From assembly GCA_015234045.1 (NCBI GenBank), contig JADFWU010000013.1:1-64000 (forward strand): 64,000 nucleotides of DNA, given 5' to 3'. Every line of letters starts with the position of its first letter. The stretch's first letter is position 1. The stretch comes from Magnetococcales bacterium (GTDB taxonomy: Bacteria > Pseudomonadota > Magnetococcia > Magnetococcales > JADFWU01). Position numbers and translations under genes: made by a program. The notes under the pieces are model-generated. The model made no database searches and was not told the origin of the DNA. It saw nothing but the letters and a program-made list of their open reading frames with translations. Positions 36,474 through 45,790 of this stretch are shown piece after piece.

Positions 36474-37862
36474 ATGGAAATTTGGGACAAAGTACTGGAT
36501 GCATTAAAAGAGCAGGTTTCCGAGCAAGTATTCAGTGCCTGGATATCTCCACTACGCCCGGCTGGTCCCATTCGGGGCAGTGAGTTGGAAATTCTGGTGG
36601 GCAATGACTTTTCCCTTGATTGGGTGAAAAGTCGCTATGACTCGCTACTGACCGCTTCATTCTCTGCCGAAGCGGGTCGCGCCATCACCATTGTCTACAC
36701 AATAGACACCAACGCCCCAATCAAGCCCGCCCAAGAAGATAATGCAAAATCCGCAGAGCAAAAAGACACCCCCGAAACACCAAAACAAGCCGCGAAACCA
36801 AAACAAGCCGATCCTTCTGATGAATCCACCACCCTGCCCCGTGAAAGCGGGTTAGACCCGCGCTACACCTTTGACTCATTCGTGGTCGGTGGCTGTAATC
36901 AGTTTGTCCATGCCGCTTCCGAACGCGTAGCGGAAGCCCCGGCAACCGCTTACAACCCGCTGTTTATCTACGGCGGTGTCGGTCTGGGTAAAACGCATTT
37001 GATGCATGCTATCGGACATAAAGTGCTTGAAGATCGCCCCGATGCGCGGGTGCTCTATATCTCCTCGGAAAAATTCATGACCGAGTTGATCAACTCATTG
37101 CGCTTTAAACGGGTATTCAATTTTAAAGAGGAATTCCGGTCAGTCGATCTACTATTGATTGATGATATTCAGTTCATCGCTGGAAAGAAGGCCACTCAGG
37201 AAGAGTTTTTTCACACCTTCAACGCCCTGTTCGAAGCCAATAAGCAGATCATCATGACCTCAGATCGGTTTCCCAATGAGATCGACAATCTGGAAGAGCG
37301 CCTGCGCTCTCGCTTCGGCTGGGGCTTGGTGGCGGATATTCAACCGCCTGAGCTGGAAACCCGTGTGGCAATTCTGAAGAAAAAAGCCAGCATGGAAGGC
37401 TTGGAACTGCAAGATGATGTGGCTTTTTTCCTCGCCAACGCCATTCAAACCAACGTCCGGGAACTGGAAGGCGCTTTGGTGCGTGTTTCAGCCTTCTCGT
37501 CACTCACCAGACAGCCGGTGACCATGGAGTTGGTCAAAGAGTCGTTGCGGGATATCGTCAAAGGCCAGGAGCGCCAGATTACCATTGAAGGCATTCAGAA
37601 AACCGTCTGCGCCTTCTATAAAATCCGCCCACAGGATATGCGTTCAAACAAACGCTCACGCCTGTTTGCCCATCCGCGACAGATTGCCATGTACCTCTGC
37701 AAACAACTGACCCGCCACTCCTACCCGGAAGTAGGTCATCAGTTTGGTGGACGCGACCACACCACGGTTCTTTATGCCGTCCGCAGCATTGATAAAAAAA
37801 TGAAAAGCGATGGCAATTTGGCCGAAGAGGTTGAGACACTCAAGAACATGATTACCAAGTAA
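36474..37862 (+). CDS. dnaA: Chromosomal replication initiator DnaA
   Basis: DnaA binds oriC and melts the duplex. I start at ATG 36474 (MEIWDKVLDALKEQVS), the usual N-terminus; the frame is open 66 bp further. The 462-aa protein has domain I, a variable linker rich in Lys, Gln and Pro (about 85-125), the AAA+ domain with Walker A GGVGLGKTHL and Walker B LLIDDIQF, and the DNA-binding domain IV with the signature GGRDHTTVLYAV. No dnaN follows; instead the gene converges on a broken restriction gene whose end overlaps it by 11 bp. Confidence 0.97.
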   Translation: MEIWDKVLDALKEQVSEQVFSAWISPLRPAGPIRGSELEILVGNDFSLDWVKSRYDSLLTASFSAEAGRAITIVYTIDTNAPIKPAQEDNAKSAEQKDTPETPKQAAKPKQADPSDESTTLPRESGLDPRYTFDSFVVGGCNQFVHAASERVAEAPATAYNPLFIYGGVGLGKTHLMHAIGHKVLEDRPDARVLYISSEKFMTELINSLRFKRVFNFKEEFRSVDLLLIDDIQFIAGKKATQEEFFHTFNALFEANKQIIMTSDRFPNEIDNLEERLRSRFGWGLVADIQPPELETRVAILKKKASMEGLELQDDVAFFLANAIQTNVRELEGALVRVSAFSSLTRQPVTMELVKESLRDIVKGQERQITIEGIQKTVCAFYKIRPQDMRSNKRSRLFAHPRQIAMYLCKQLTRHSYPEVGHQFGGRDHTTVLYAVRSIDKKMKSDGNLAEEVETLKNMITK

Positions 37863-38352
37863 AGCCATAGAAAGGACTTAAATTGACGGGAAGCAACCGC
37901 CGTTTACGCTCCTTAGCATACTTAGCTGAACGCGTTGTTTGTTCAGCAAGATAAGCGACAAGTTGAGCGTCCCAGGAAGGCGAACCAAAGTTTTTAAGGA
38001 GACTAAGAGTCTCTGGTTCAATTTGATACACAGCTTTGGGACTATTAACTGGGCGATCTGGCTCATCTGGATTATATAAGGCAATACCAGCATCTACAAA
38101 CTGATGCATTGTTTGCCGACGAAAAGTCTCACGAGTGTTGGGTGCATACGCCTTTCCATAGTGATCTCGACTGAAATCCATCATGGGCGTAATGCCTTTC
38201 AGTGGACTTTCGGCTTGTATCCAGCTTTTCTCAGGAGAAAGATCCAACAGTGCAAGAAGACAAAGTGCTGAACGCTCATTCTGCTGAGCACGAGGCATTT
38301 CAAGCGCATCAAGAATAACGATAGCTTCTGTAATGTTGCGATGAAGACTCAT
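37852..38352 (-). pseudogene. Truncated BsuBI/PstI-type restriction endonuclease
   Basis: The 166 aa match the N-terminal domain of BsuBI/PstI endonucleases (ALEMPRAQQNERSALCLLAL; GITPMMDF; YAPNTRETFRRQTMHQF; PDRPVNSPKAVYQIEPE). Members of the family are around 320 aa; the C-terminal nuclease half is missing and the frame ends in residues encoded by the antisense of the dnaA 3' end. It should be inactive. Its ATG overlaps the methylase remnant stop by 4 bp, the normal operon order of a type II R-M system of CTGCAG-type specificity. Confidence 0.85.
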
Positions 38353-39165
38353 GCAATGCTTTCAATTTTTTGATCAATATTTTGTTGAGAAAAAGGACTG
38401 TCAACTTTTTTAACCCACTGCCCAATCTTGATAAGAGTATCACGATTTGGATACATCATGCGACGAAGGTCTGTCACATTGACTTGAGTATGACCACTGA
38501 AGCAACGAAAGTGCCGATCAACTGCTGATGAATTTCCTAAACGACCGATAATAAGGACCATTACAAAAACTCCGCGGGATAATGGCCACGAGTTGCCCTA
38601 GTGGTTCCAATAATGCAAGCGATAGAGATAGAAATGCAGAGTATAAATTTACTGTTTCAATACCCACTGATCTCAGAATTTTTCGATAGTGCGAAGTATT
38701 CTTAATCTTATGATAGGGCGGATTCAGGATTGCGTGAGTAAAACGCTGGCCACTTCCATCTCGCAGATTTAAAACAGCATCATCAACAAAATCAGTCGTG
38801 ATAATTCGCGATCTCAGAGAGCTCTGTCCCCTCAACAAATGCAGGGTTTGCCTTAAAGAGTCGATGAGGTTCTCATCAATTTCATAAGCGGTAAGATCAA
38901 TACGGCTGTTTTCTCCGTGACGACGGAGAAAAGCGTGTAATAGCGCTCCTCTTCCAGCCCCAGCATCAAGAAGACGGATTGTTTCCCCTCTTCTAGGAAG
39001 AAACAACAAACTCATAAAATCAGCAATGGTTGTTGGCGTTACAAATTGGCAGAGAGAAGATTTTCTTTCAGAACATGCAGGCGGCACAAGTGCAAAAGGC
39101 TCCTCAAAATCCCGAAGAGAATCAAGCCGATGCGTTTGTAAAAAACTGCTTTTTTCAAGACTCAT
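38349..39165 (-). pseudogene. Broken N6-adenine DNA methyltransferase of the BsuBI/PstI system
   Basis: The first frame (39165 to 38518) holds the SAM motif LLDAGAGRGALLHAF and catalytic NPPY (HAILNPPYHKIKNTSHYRK), then ends after IIPRSFCNGPYYRSFRKF. The second frame (to 38349) carries the C-terminal end of the same family (FSGHTQVNVTDLRRMMYP). The two are joined at about 38520 with loss of the central target-recognition part and a frame change, so it is an internal deletion of roughly 200 residues. Cognate partner of the truncated endonuclease; not functional. Confidence 0.8.
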
Positions 39166-39256
39166 TGAAAGACCGCCGCTACTAAGCAAGATAAAAGATC
39201 AGGACCATGTAAAAAGCATAGCTAATGGGTATCAAACAAGCTTCTATCCTGCACAA

Positions 39257-39286
39257 CTGGGACGATTATTTTTTTCGTGGCCCTTA
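39257..39286 (-). repeat. Short dispersed repeat R2 (AGGGCCACG family)
   Basis: Minus strand TAAGGGCCACGAAAAAAATA and following bases match R4 at 48512 over about 29 bp. Its TAA end is the stop codon of the rhodanese gene. Confidence 0.65.
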
Positions 39287-39730
39287 ACCCGCTCGTTTAT
39301 GAACAACAGCCCCCTCGGCTGAATCAATGGCATACCCCTGCCGTTTCCACTCCATCACACCGCCGATCAATTCACACGCTTCCAGCTCCTGTTCAAGAAA
39401 CACCTCGACCGCAATCTCCGTGCGCGGGCCAGAACGGCAGATCAGAATGTACTGAGAATCCTTTGAAAAAAGTGATGCATCAAACTGTTTTCCAAACGAT
39501 TCACTGAATATGCTGGTGTCCTGTCGGTTTTCCAAATTATGTGCACAGGGAAACAGCTGAGCACCAGGAATGATGCCCTCTTTATGCTCCATATCGGTTC
39601 GTATATCGAGAATCACCACATTGTCCGGCCTCAGTGCGACAATTCGATCCAGCTGTTCCGCTGAGATCATCTCATTGAACAGCGCCTTTTCCATAATCTC
39701 TTCGGCTTCGTTACGTTCACTTGGTTCCAT
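39284..39730 (-). CDS. Rhodanese-like domain protein
   Basis: A 148-aa single rhodanese domain. VVILDIRTDMEHKEGIIPGA is the usual first motif and the active-site loop is ICRSGPRTEIA with the sulfur-carrying Cys. It should transfer sulfane sulfur from thiosulfate or persulfides to an unknown acceptor in the cytoplasm. A 25-residue acidic helical leader precedes the domain. The stop codon falls in a dispersed repeat. Confidence 0.88.
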   Translation of the reverse strand: MEPSERNEAEEIMEKALFNEMISAEQLDRIVALRPDNVVILDIRTDMEHKEGIIPGAQLFPCAHNLENRQDTSIFSESFGKQFDASLFSKDSQYILICRSGPRTEIAVEVFLEQELEACELIGGVMEWKRQGYAIDSAEGAVVHKRAG

Positions 39731-39777
39731 TATCTATCACCCGAATAACACGTACACTCAATAGGAGTAAAAGCAGT

Positions 39778-40197
39778 CTAATCCACCTTTTTTTCCTTAA
39801 AGAAATCCCGATATTTCAGGTCATGACCATTGATATGATTTCGCAACCAGTCCAGCAGAAAGCTTTTGATATCTGCAATATAGCGAGCATCCTGAGCTTT
39901 GACCTTTTTCTTGAGCTCTGCCAAAGCATCAATCAATGCGTGATGCTGTTTCAGGTGCTCCTCATAGAGTGGGTAACCCTGTTCCACCATGAGTGTTTCT
40001 TCAGCCTTGAAATGTACTTTGGTATATTTATCCAACCGCTTAAACAAAATTCTGATCTGATCCCATTCATCTTCAAAAGGTTCGCGTTCCTGGAACCGTA
40101 CAACCAATCGGTTGAACTCAACGATATAAAACAGCAAACGCTGATGGTCTTTGTTGAACTGTTTAACACCAACATCAGCAAGAGAAAGCTCAGACAT
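39778..40197 (-). CDS. Bacteriohemerythrin
   Basis: A 139-aa four-helix-bundle protein with the di-iron ligands of the hemerythrin family: NKDHQRLL, KVHFKAEETLM, LKQHHALIDAL and NHINGHDLKY. It probably binds O2 or NO reversibly as a carrier or sensor. No fused signalling domain. Such proteins are abundant in microaerophilic and magnetotactic bacteria. It lies 48 bp upstream of the rhodanese gene on the same strand. Confidence 0.92.
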   Translation of the reverse strand: MSELSLADVGVKQFNKDHQRLLFYIVEFNRLVVRFQEREPFEDEWDQIRILFKRLDKYTKVHFKAEETLMVEQGYPLYEEHLKQHHALIDALAELKKKVKAQDARYIADIKSFLLDWLRNHINGHDLKYRDFFKEKKVD

Positions 40198-40435
40198 AAC
40201 GACCTCAGTTCAGATATCACGGATGAAAACAGCGCACTATCCACATCCACGATGCTTTAGGAGAAATCAGAATAATTGATTGTGGCGAAATCGGCAAAAT
40301 GTGTCAATTCATACTGGTGGCCAGCTATTTTGCCACGATGGGATCATGTGTGGTATTTTTAAAATTGTCATCCAGATTTCCAATCCATGACAAAACAATT
40401 TGACCTCAACAGCCCTGAAGTTAAGGAAACAGTCC

Positions 40436-40837
40436 ATGGTGACAACGTTCCAGATTCAGACTCAAGCACCGCAAACATTTGTCGAAATCACCGACAAAGT
40501 GGTGGAGATTGTCCGACAGTCTGGCATCACTTCCGGCACCTGCACACTTTTTATTCCACACACCACAGCAGGCATCACGATCAATGAAAACTGCGATCCT
40601 GATGTTGTCCATGACATGATTCACGCCCTGAATGGCCTGATTCCCGTTCACGGCCCTTACCGCCATGCCGAAGGTAACAGTCATGCACATATCAAAGCCA
40701 GCATGATGGGATCGAGCGTGACCATTCCGATCACCGGAAACGCGCTGGCGTTTGGCACTTGGCAGGGTATTTTCTTCACAGAATTTGACGGCCCTCGAAC
40801 ACGTAAAGTACGTGTCGCTGTTCAAAACGACGCTTAA
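40436..40837 (+). CDS. YjbQ family protein (UPF0047)
   Basis: The 133-aa protein matches YjbQ (secondary thiamine-phosphate synthase family): FIPHTTAGITINENCDPDV and the C-terminal GTWQGIFFTEFDGPR carry the conserved His, Asn and Gln. E. coli YjbQ has weak thiamine phosphate synthase activity and the true role is not known. The start is ATG 40436, with AAGGAA 8-9 nt before it, not the upstream in-frame ATG at 40400. The SLC13-type gene follows after 17 bp. Confidence 0.9.
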   Translation: MVTTFQIQTQAPQTFVEITDKVVEIVRQSGITSGTCTLFIPHTTAGITINENCDPDVVHDMIHALNGLIPVHGPYRHAEGNSHAHIKASMMGSSVTIPITGNALAFGTWQGIFFTEFDGPRTRKVRVAVQNDA

Positions 40838-40854
40838 CAGGCCGCATAATAATT

Positions 40855-42693
40855 ATGAATGCTCTCCCTGCGCTTACCGACCCTCAAGTACTGGCCACCT
40901 TGGCGATTTTGGTTCTCGCCACATTTTTCTTCGCACGGGGTCGAATTTCAATTGCCCTGGTCTCAGCCGGACTGCTCGTAGCCCTGATGGCCACCTACCA
41001 GATCATACCGGTGATCGACCCGGATAGCGGTGAAAACCTTCTCCATCCAACCCAGCTCCTGTTAGGCTTCGCCAATCCCGCTTTGGCCACTGTCATTGCA
41101 CTCTTGGTGGTAGGTGAAGGCGTTTCCCGTACGGGTGCGTTAGCCATATTGGCACAGTGGATTCAAAAAATCGCCGTGGGCAACTGGCGCATGGCCATGG
41201 CGCTTTCTTTGACCGTTGTTGCCATCTCCAGCGCATTTCTCAACAATGCGCCTATTGTGGTGATCTTTCTGCCTATTCTGGTGACAGTGGCCAAGGAGAT
41301 GTCCATATCTCCGTCAAAACTGTTAATGCCGCTCTCCTTTGCCTCTATTCTCGGCGGCTCCTGTACATTGATCGGCAGTTCTACGAATATTCTGGTCGCA
41401 GATTTTGCCAACAAATCCCAAGTGATGCAGGTAGAGATGTTCACCTTTTCCAGTTTGGGACTGGTCATCCTGGTAGTGGGCTTGATCTATTTGATCTTCA
41501 TCGCGCCAAGACTGCTTCCCGACATCGACAACACCGGTCAAGGTGAACGAGATGCACCATTTCTGGTACAAATGGAAATTCTTGTCAATTCACCTTTGGT
41601 GGGCCAGCGCCCCAACGATCTGTCTAACGAATTATTTAAAAATGTTGAGGTTCACCGCGTCATCCGAGGCAACCGCAATTTTGTTGGGGTTTTCAGAAAT
41701 GTTTCTCTGAAAGAGGGTGACACCCTGGTAATGACCGGTGCTATGCGGGATCTGAAAAAATTGGAGTGGGATGCCCGTGGAAATTTGATACCCGGACTAC
41801 CCGGAACCCCGCCGCCAGATCCAAAAGAACAGAAAAACCAAATGTTGGCTGAAGTGGTCATCACACCGAACAGCCCCTTTGTTGGTCAAACGCTCTCTGA
41901 CATCCGATTTCGTGAAAACTTTGGCGGCCCTGCGGTCATCGGCCTGCAACGCTTTCGACAACGCGTCTACCGACGTATCACCCAGATCCCGCTTCGCGGT
42001 GGTGATCTATTGATGATTCATGGTGAAGAGAAAGCGATCAAAAATTTGATGGATCGCAGTGAGTTCATCCTGTTCTCTGGCGCTCAAGAGACCATAGGAA
42101 ACCCACAAAAAGCCCGCGTTGCACTGGGCATCTTGCTGGGCATCATCACCCTTGCGGTGACACCTCTGTCCAATATGCTCATTTTGTCATTTATGGGGGC
42201 CTTTGCCATGCTGGCATCCGGCTGTCTGCGACTGGAGCAGGGCTATCGGGCTGTACCGCCAGAACTGATCCTACTCATTGGATCAACGCTGGCTCTAGGC
42301 AATGCCATGGAACTCACCGGCACAGCCCATGTATTGGCCCATGAACTGGTTCAAATAACCGCTGGAGGTTCGCCCTGGATGGTACTTTCACTGTTTATGA
42401 TGCTGGTGATGATCTTTACCAACATCATATCCAACAACGCCACAGCGATTCTATTCGCACCCATCGCTGTTGGTGCGGCCAATATGCTTAACGTCAGCGC
42501 AGTGCCCTTTTTGATGGCAGTTATTTTTGGTGCTAACGCCGCTTTTGCTTCACCCATTGGCTATAAAACCAACTTGCTGGTACTCAAAGCTGGCGGCTAC
42601 AGCTTCGCGGACTTCTTCCGAACCGGCCTTCCGCTGAACCTGCTCTCCTGGCTGTTGGCCAGTCTGTTGATTCCCTGGTTCTGGCCGCTCTGA
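40855..42693 (+). CDS. SLC13-type anion permease with two RCK_C domains
   Basis: A 612-aa inner-membrane carrier of the divalent anion:sodium symporter/ArsB-NhaD fold. N-terminal membrane helices with SSAFLNNAPIVVIFLPI, then two cytoplasmic TrkA-C (RCK_C) domains (about 235-310 and 330-410), then a second helix set with TNIISNNATAILFAPIA and GYKTN. Pairs of Asn-rich hairpins of this kind carry substrate. Similar proteins transport sulfate or are annotated as sulfur-limited transporters; the substrate here is not determined. Confidence 0.88.
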   Translation: MNALPALTDPQVLATLAILVLATFFFARGRISIALVSAGLLVALMATYQIIPVIDPDSGENLLHPTQLLLGFANPALATVIALLVVGEGVSRTGALAILAQWIQKIAVGNWRMAMALSLTVVAISSAFLNNAPIVVIFLPILVTVAKEMSISPSKLLMPLSFASILGGSCTLIGSSTNILVADFANKSQVMQVEMFTFSSLGLVILVVGLIYLIFIAPRLLPDIDNTGQGERDAPFLVQMEILVNSPLVGQRPNDLSNELFKNVEVHRVIRGNRNFVGVFRNVSLKEGDTLVMTGAMRDLKKLEWDARGNLIPGLPGTPPPDPKEQKNQMLAEVVITPNSPFVGQTLSDIRFRENFGGPAVIGLQRFRQRVYRRITQIPLRGGDLLMIHGEEKAIKNLMDRSEFILFSGAQETIGNPQKARVALGILLGIITLAVTPLSNMLILSFMGAFAMLASGCLRLEQGYRAVPPELILLIGSTLALGNAMELTGTAHVLAHELVQITAGGSPWMVLSLFMMLVMIFTNIISNNATAILFAPIAVGAANMLNVSAVPFLMAVIFGANAAFASPIGYKTNLLVLKAGGYSFADFFRTGLPLNLLSWLLASLLIPWFWPL

Positions 42694-42698
42694 TTTCT

Positions 42699-42719
42699 GA
42701 GGACCACGGAAAAATTATA
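42699..42719 (+). repeat. Short dispersed repeat R3 (AGGGCCACG family)
   Basis: GAGGACCACGGAAAAATTATA starts 5 bp after the transporter stop and runs directly into MITE-like copy D, so the two repeat families abut. Confidence 0.5.
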
Positions 42720-42875
42720 GTGATTTCGATCCAAAACGTGACACTAAATCACAACCTGAGTGGAAGCTCTGGTGATATTTTTGCGCCGCTTTATGATATG
42801 CAAGGCAGATCATCAGAGCAAAAACATCACCAGGGATGGCACGGCTGACTGTTCAAATTTTAGACGAAACCATTA
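42718..42875 (+). repeat. MITE-like element, copy D
   Basis: 158 bp with ends TAGTGATTTCG and CGAAACCATTA. On the minus strand the right end gives TAA, which is the stop codon of the HD-GYP gene coming the other way. Internal hairpin CTCTGGTGAT/ATCACCAGGG is kept. More diverged from A and B. Confidence 0.75.
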
Positions 42876-43964
42876 TACCCTATCAAACAACTTCGGCTGC
42901 GGCATAAAGTCGCGTGGAGTCAGCCCCCAACGCGTGGATGACTCCCGCCCCAGGATCTTGTAACCATGGAGGCCCTCTTCCTTACAAACCAACAGGTCAA
43001 CTATTTCTGGCTCGACTTTCTGTTTTATATTCGTGTCATACACCACCTTGACCACAGGATGCAGCACGCTTTCGGTGGTATTGGTGATCACCACAGCCAA
43101 CAAGCCATTCTCCAGTTTAACCAATGATCCAGTTGGATATATGCCTACGCATTGGACAAACTTATGGAACAAGTCAACATTGAAATCCCGTTCACTCCAC
43201 TGCAACATGCGCTGAAGCGCCACATGTGGATCGTTTCCTTTGTGATAACACCGATCCGATGTGATGGCATCATAGACATCAACAATAGCCGCCATCTGAC
43301 CGAACAGGCTGATTTCATCGCCTTTCAGCTTGTTCATATAACCGGTGCCATTGTAGCGCTCGTGGTGCTCTGCACAGATACTGATGGCGGTTTGGGAAAT
43401 GCCAGGGCTGCGTGACAAAATTTCAACGCCGCGCGGCACATGCCCTTTCATGATGCCATACTCTTCGTCAGTCAGTTTACCTTCCTTATTAAGCACTTCC
43501 GGCGGTGTCCGCATTTTGCCGATATCATGCAACATACCACCTATACCGACTTCTACCAGCTGATCAGAATCCATGCCCAAAGTCTGATGAAACGACATCA
43601 AAAACACACCAACATTCACCGAATGCATAAAGGTGTATTCATCATGTTGCTTCAACTGCGCCAGAGTAAGCAGCGCATCCCGATTGGTAAACATGGACTC
43701 AGCCATGACCTTTACCGTTTCACGAATAGGCCCAACGTTGATCTGCTGTCCCATCCGCACATCTTCGAACATGCTGCCGATGATCTTACGGGCTCTGGCT
43801 TTGGTTTCCGTGGCATGAGGAAGCTCTTCAGCAAGATTATCCACCTGCGCCATACCCTGGTGGATGGCTTCGTTACTACCACCACGAGCTGGTGCCGGGT
43901 CCAAATCATCCATCTGAGCACGAAGCAGTTCCAGTGCATCTTCTTCCGTAGCGTGTTTTGACAT
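42873..43964 (-). CDS. HD-GYP domain protein, GYP changed to GYM
   Basis: A 363-aa member of the c-di-GMP phosphodiesterase class. HSVNVGVFLMSF, MLHDIGKMRTP (the HD dyad) and EHHERYNGTGYMNKLKGDEI are present, but the third residue of the GYP signature is Met. The N-terminal DUF3391 domain of its neighbour at 44260 is absent and replaced by about 40 acidic residues. Metal-binding His and Asp residues appear intact, so activity is possible. The TAA stop is donated by repeat copy D. Confidence 0.9.
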   Translation of the reverse strand: MSKHATEEDALELLRAQMDDLDPAPARGGSNEAIHQGMAQVDNLAEELPHATETKARARKIIGSMFEDVRMGQQINVGPIRETVKVMAESMFTNRDALLTLAQLKQHDEYTFMHSVNVGVFLMSFHQTLGMDSDQLVEVGIGGMLHDIGKMRTPPEVLNKEGKLTDEEYGIMKGHVPRGVEILSRSPGISQTAISICAEHHERYNGTGYMNKLKGDEISLFGQMAAIVDVYDAITSDRCYHKGNDPHVALQRMLQWSERDFNVDLFHKFVQCVGIYPTGSLVKLENGLLAVVITNTTESVLHPVVKVVYDTNIKQKVEPEIVDLLVCKEEGLHGYKILGRESSTRWGLTPRDFMPQPKLFDRV

Positions 43965-44027
43965 GATGATCTATTCCTGGCTTATCATGAGTGGAGAAGA
44001 GCTCTCACAGCATATTACTGATTTTTA

Positions 44028-44192
44028 CAGTTATTTCGATCAGAAATTAGACAATGAATCACAACCTGAGTGGAGCCATGGTGATATTTTTGCACCGCTT
44101 TTGATATGAGAAACAGATCATCAGAGCAAAAATATCACCATGGCTGAAATGGCTGAAACGGCTGAATGTTCAAATTTTAGACGAAACACCGA
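44028..44192 (+). repeat. MITE-like element, copy E
   Basis: The most diverged copy, about 165 bp, between the two HD-GYP genes. The internal hairpin is CCATGGTGATATTTTTGC/GCAAAAATATCACCATGG, with compensating changes in both arms compared with A. The right part has an extra GGCTGAAAT-like triplication. Confidence 0.65.
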
Positions 44193-44259
44193 TACATCAG
44201 AATATCTTATTCGAACAGCGCTTCCGTTTCGAGACAATTATCACAACATAGTGACCATA

Positions 44260-45501
44260 CTACTGAAAAAGTTCAGGCTTGGGCATGAAAGCCTTGGGAT
44301 CGATTTTCCAGCGAGCCGGCGACTCTTCATGGCGAATCTTATATCCACTCCCCTTTTCCCGATACTCCAGAAGATCCATAATCTCCGGTGTCAGTGGACG
44401 ATTTTTAGCCGTATCATAGATCACATTAACGATGGGATGAAGCAGGCTCTCTTGATTGGACTGAATCACCACACCCATCAGACCATTTTCCATCACCACC
44501 AGCGTACCGATGGGATAAATACCCACACAGCGAACAAAACTGTGATAGAGGTTCAGATCAAAATGGTGTTTACTCCACTCCAACATCTTCCGCAACGCCA
44601 CATGAGGCGGCATCCCTTTGTGATAACAGCGATCTGAAGTGATGGCATCATAGACATCCACCAAGGCAGACATCTGACCAAACAAACTGATCTGATCCCC
44701 TTTCAATTTATGCGGATAACCACTGCCATCATATCGTTCATGATGCTGACCCGCCACATCCAACGCCTCTTGTGACACGCCTTCTGTCTCGGACAGAATG
44801 TCATGACTGAACTCTACATGCTTTCGCATGATCATAAACTCATCATCACTCAGTTTACCGGGTTTGTTGAGCACTTCCTGAGGCGTTCTCATCTTGCCGA
44901 TATCATGCAGAAGCGCCCCCACTCCCACATCAATGATGGTCTCTTCATCCATCTGAAGACCGCGACAAAAGGACATCAGAAACACACCGACATTGACCGA
45001 ATGCAAGAAGGTGTACTCATCCCGTTGTTTGAGTTGGCCCAAACTGAGCATGGCGTTTTGGTTGCTGAACATGGATTCCACCATGCCTTCAACAACGTTA
45101 CGCACCGGACCGATGGCGACCTGTTTACCCAGCCTGGCATCTTCCAAGACATTGCCAACCAGTTTCCTGGCATGTTTTTTCACCTCAGCAGCGCGGGTGA
45201 GCTCCTTTTCCATGGATGAAAATTTTGCCGGCGGCGGCGGTGCGGGCGCGTCACCCAACTCCATGATCTGGGCCGCAAGATCTGCATGCACCTCTTGGGC
45301 TGTGGGCGCATTCGGCACATCCAACCCTTTGGCTGTATCAATATAGAGCTCTTTTAAACCCTGTTGGCGAATATAGGAGATCTGAGTACTTTTTTTGAGC
45401 AACAACTGTTTGGGAAAGGGATTATCATCACGCCAAGCGCAATTGAAATCATGGATGAACATCCCCGGTTTGAGGGCTGAGACAGGGACTTTTTTGATCA
45501 C
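44260..45501 (-). CDS. HD-GYP c-di-GMP phosphodiesterase with DUF3391
   Basis: The 413-aa protein has an N-terminal DUF3391 domain (about 1-65, KKVPVSALKPGMFIHDF) and a C-terminal HD-GYP domain with LLHDIGKMRTP and HHERYDGSGYPHKLKG intact. It should hydrolyse c-di-GMP to GMP. It is a close paralogue of the protein at 42873, which suggests tandem duplication followed by loss of the sensor domain in one copy. Opposes the two GGDEF proteins in the window. Confidence 0.93.
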   Translation of the reverse strand: MIKKVPVSALKPGMFIHDFNCAWRDDNPFPKQLLLKKSTQISYIRQQGLKELYIDTAKGLDVPNAPTAQEVHADLAAQIMELGDAPAPPPPAKFSSMEKELTRAAEVKKHARKLVGNVLEDARLGKQVAIGPVRNVVEGMVESMFSNQNAMLSLGQLKQRDEYTFLHSVNVGVFLMSFCRGLQMDEETIIDVGVGALLHDIGKMRTPQEVLNKPGKLSDDEFMIMRKHVEFSHDILSETEGVSQEALDVAGQHHERYDGSGYPHKLKGDQISLFGQMSALVDVYDAITSDRCYHKGMPPHVALRKMLEWSKHHFDLNLYHSFVRCVGIYPIGTLVVMENGLMGVVIQSNQESLLHPIVNVIYDTAKNRPLTPEIMDLLEYREKGSGYKIRHEESPARWKIDPKAFMPKPELFQ

Positions 45502-45790
45502 GTTGTGACCTCTTGAGGTATCTTTTATCAGTGGTTTTTATCAATAACACAAAATTTTGTTGCATCTTGCGTCATTTAAAGAGTAGGCGATTCCCGCCGT
45601 GAGGAAAAGGGAATTTTACTGATGACAATCACATTGAGCACTCATCACCTCTGGGCTCGCAGACCGACCAATACATCACACAATGGCAACGATTCAACTT
45701 TTCCCTATCCCATATTTATAAAAATAGTTAAAAAATCGGCACTAAGGGCTTTTCAACCAGCGCTGAGAACGTTACGATAGCATCGAGAGC

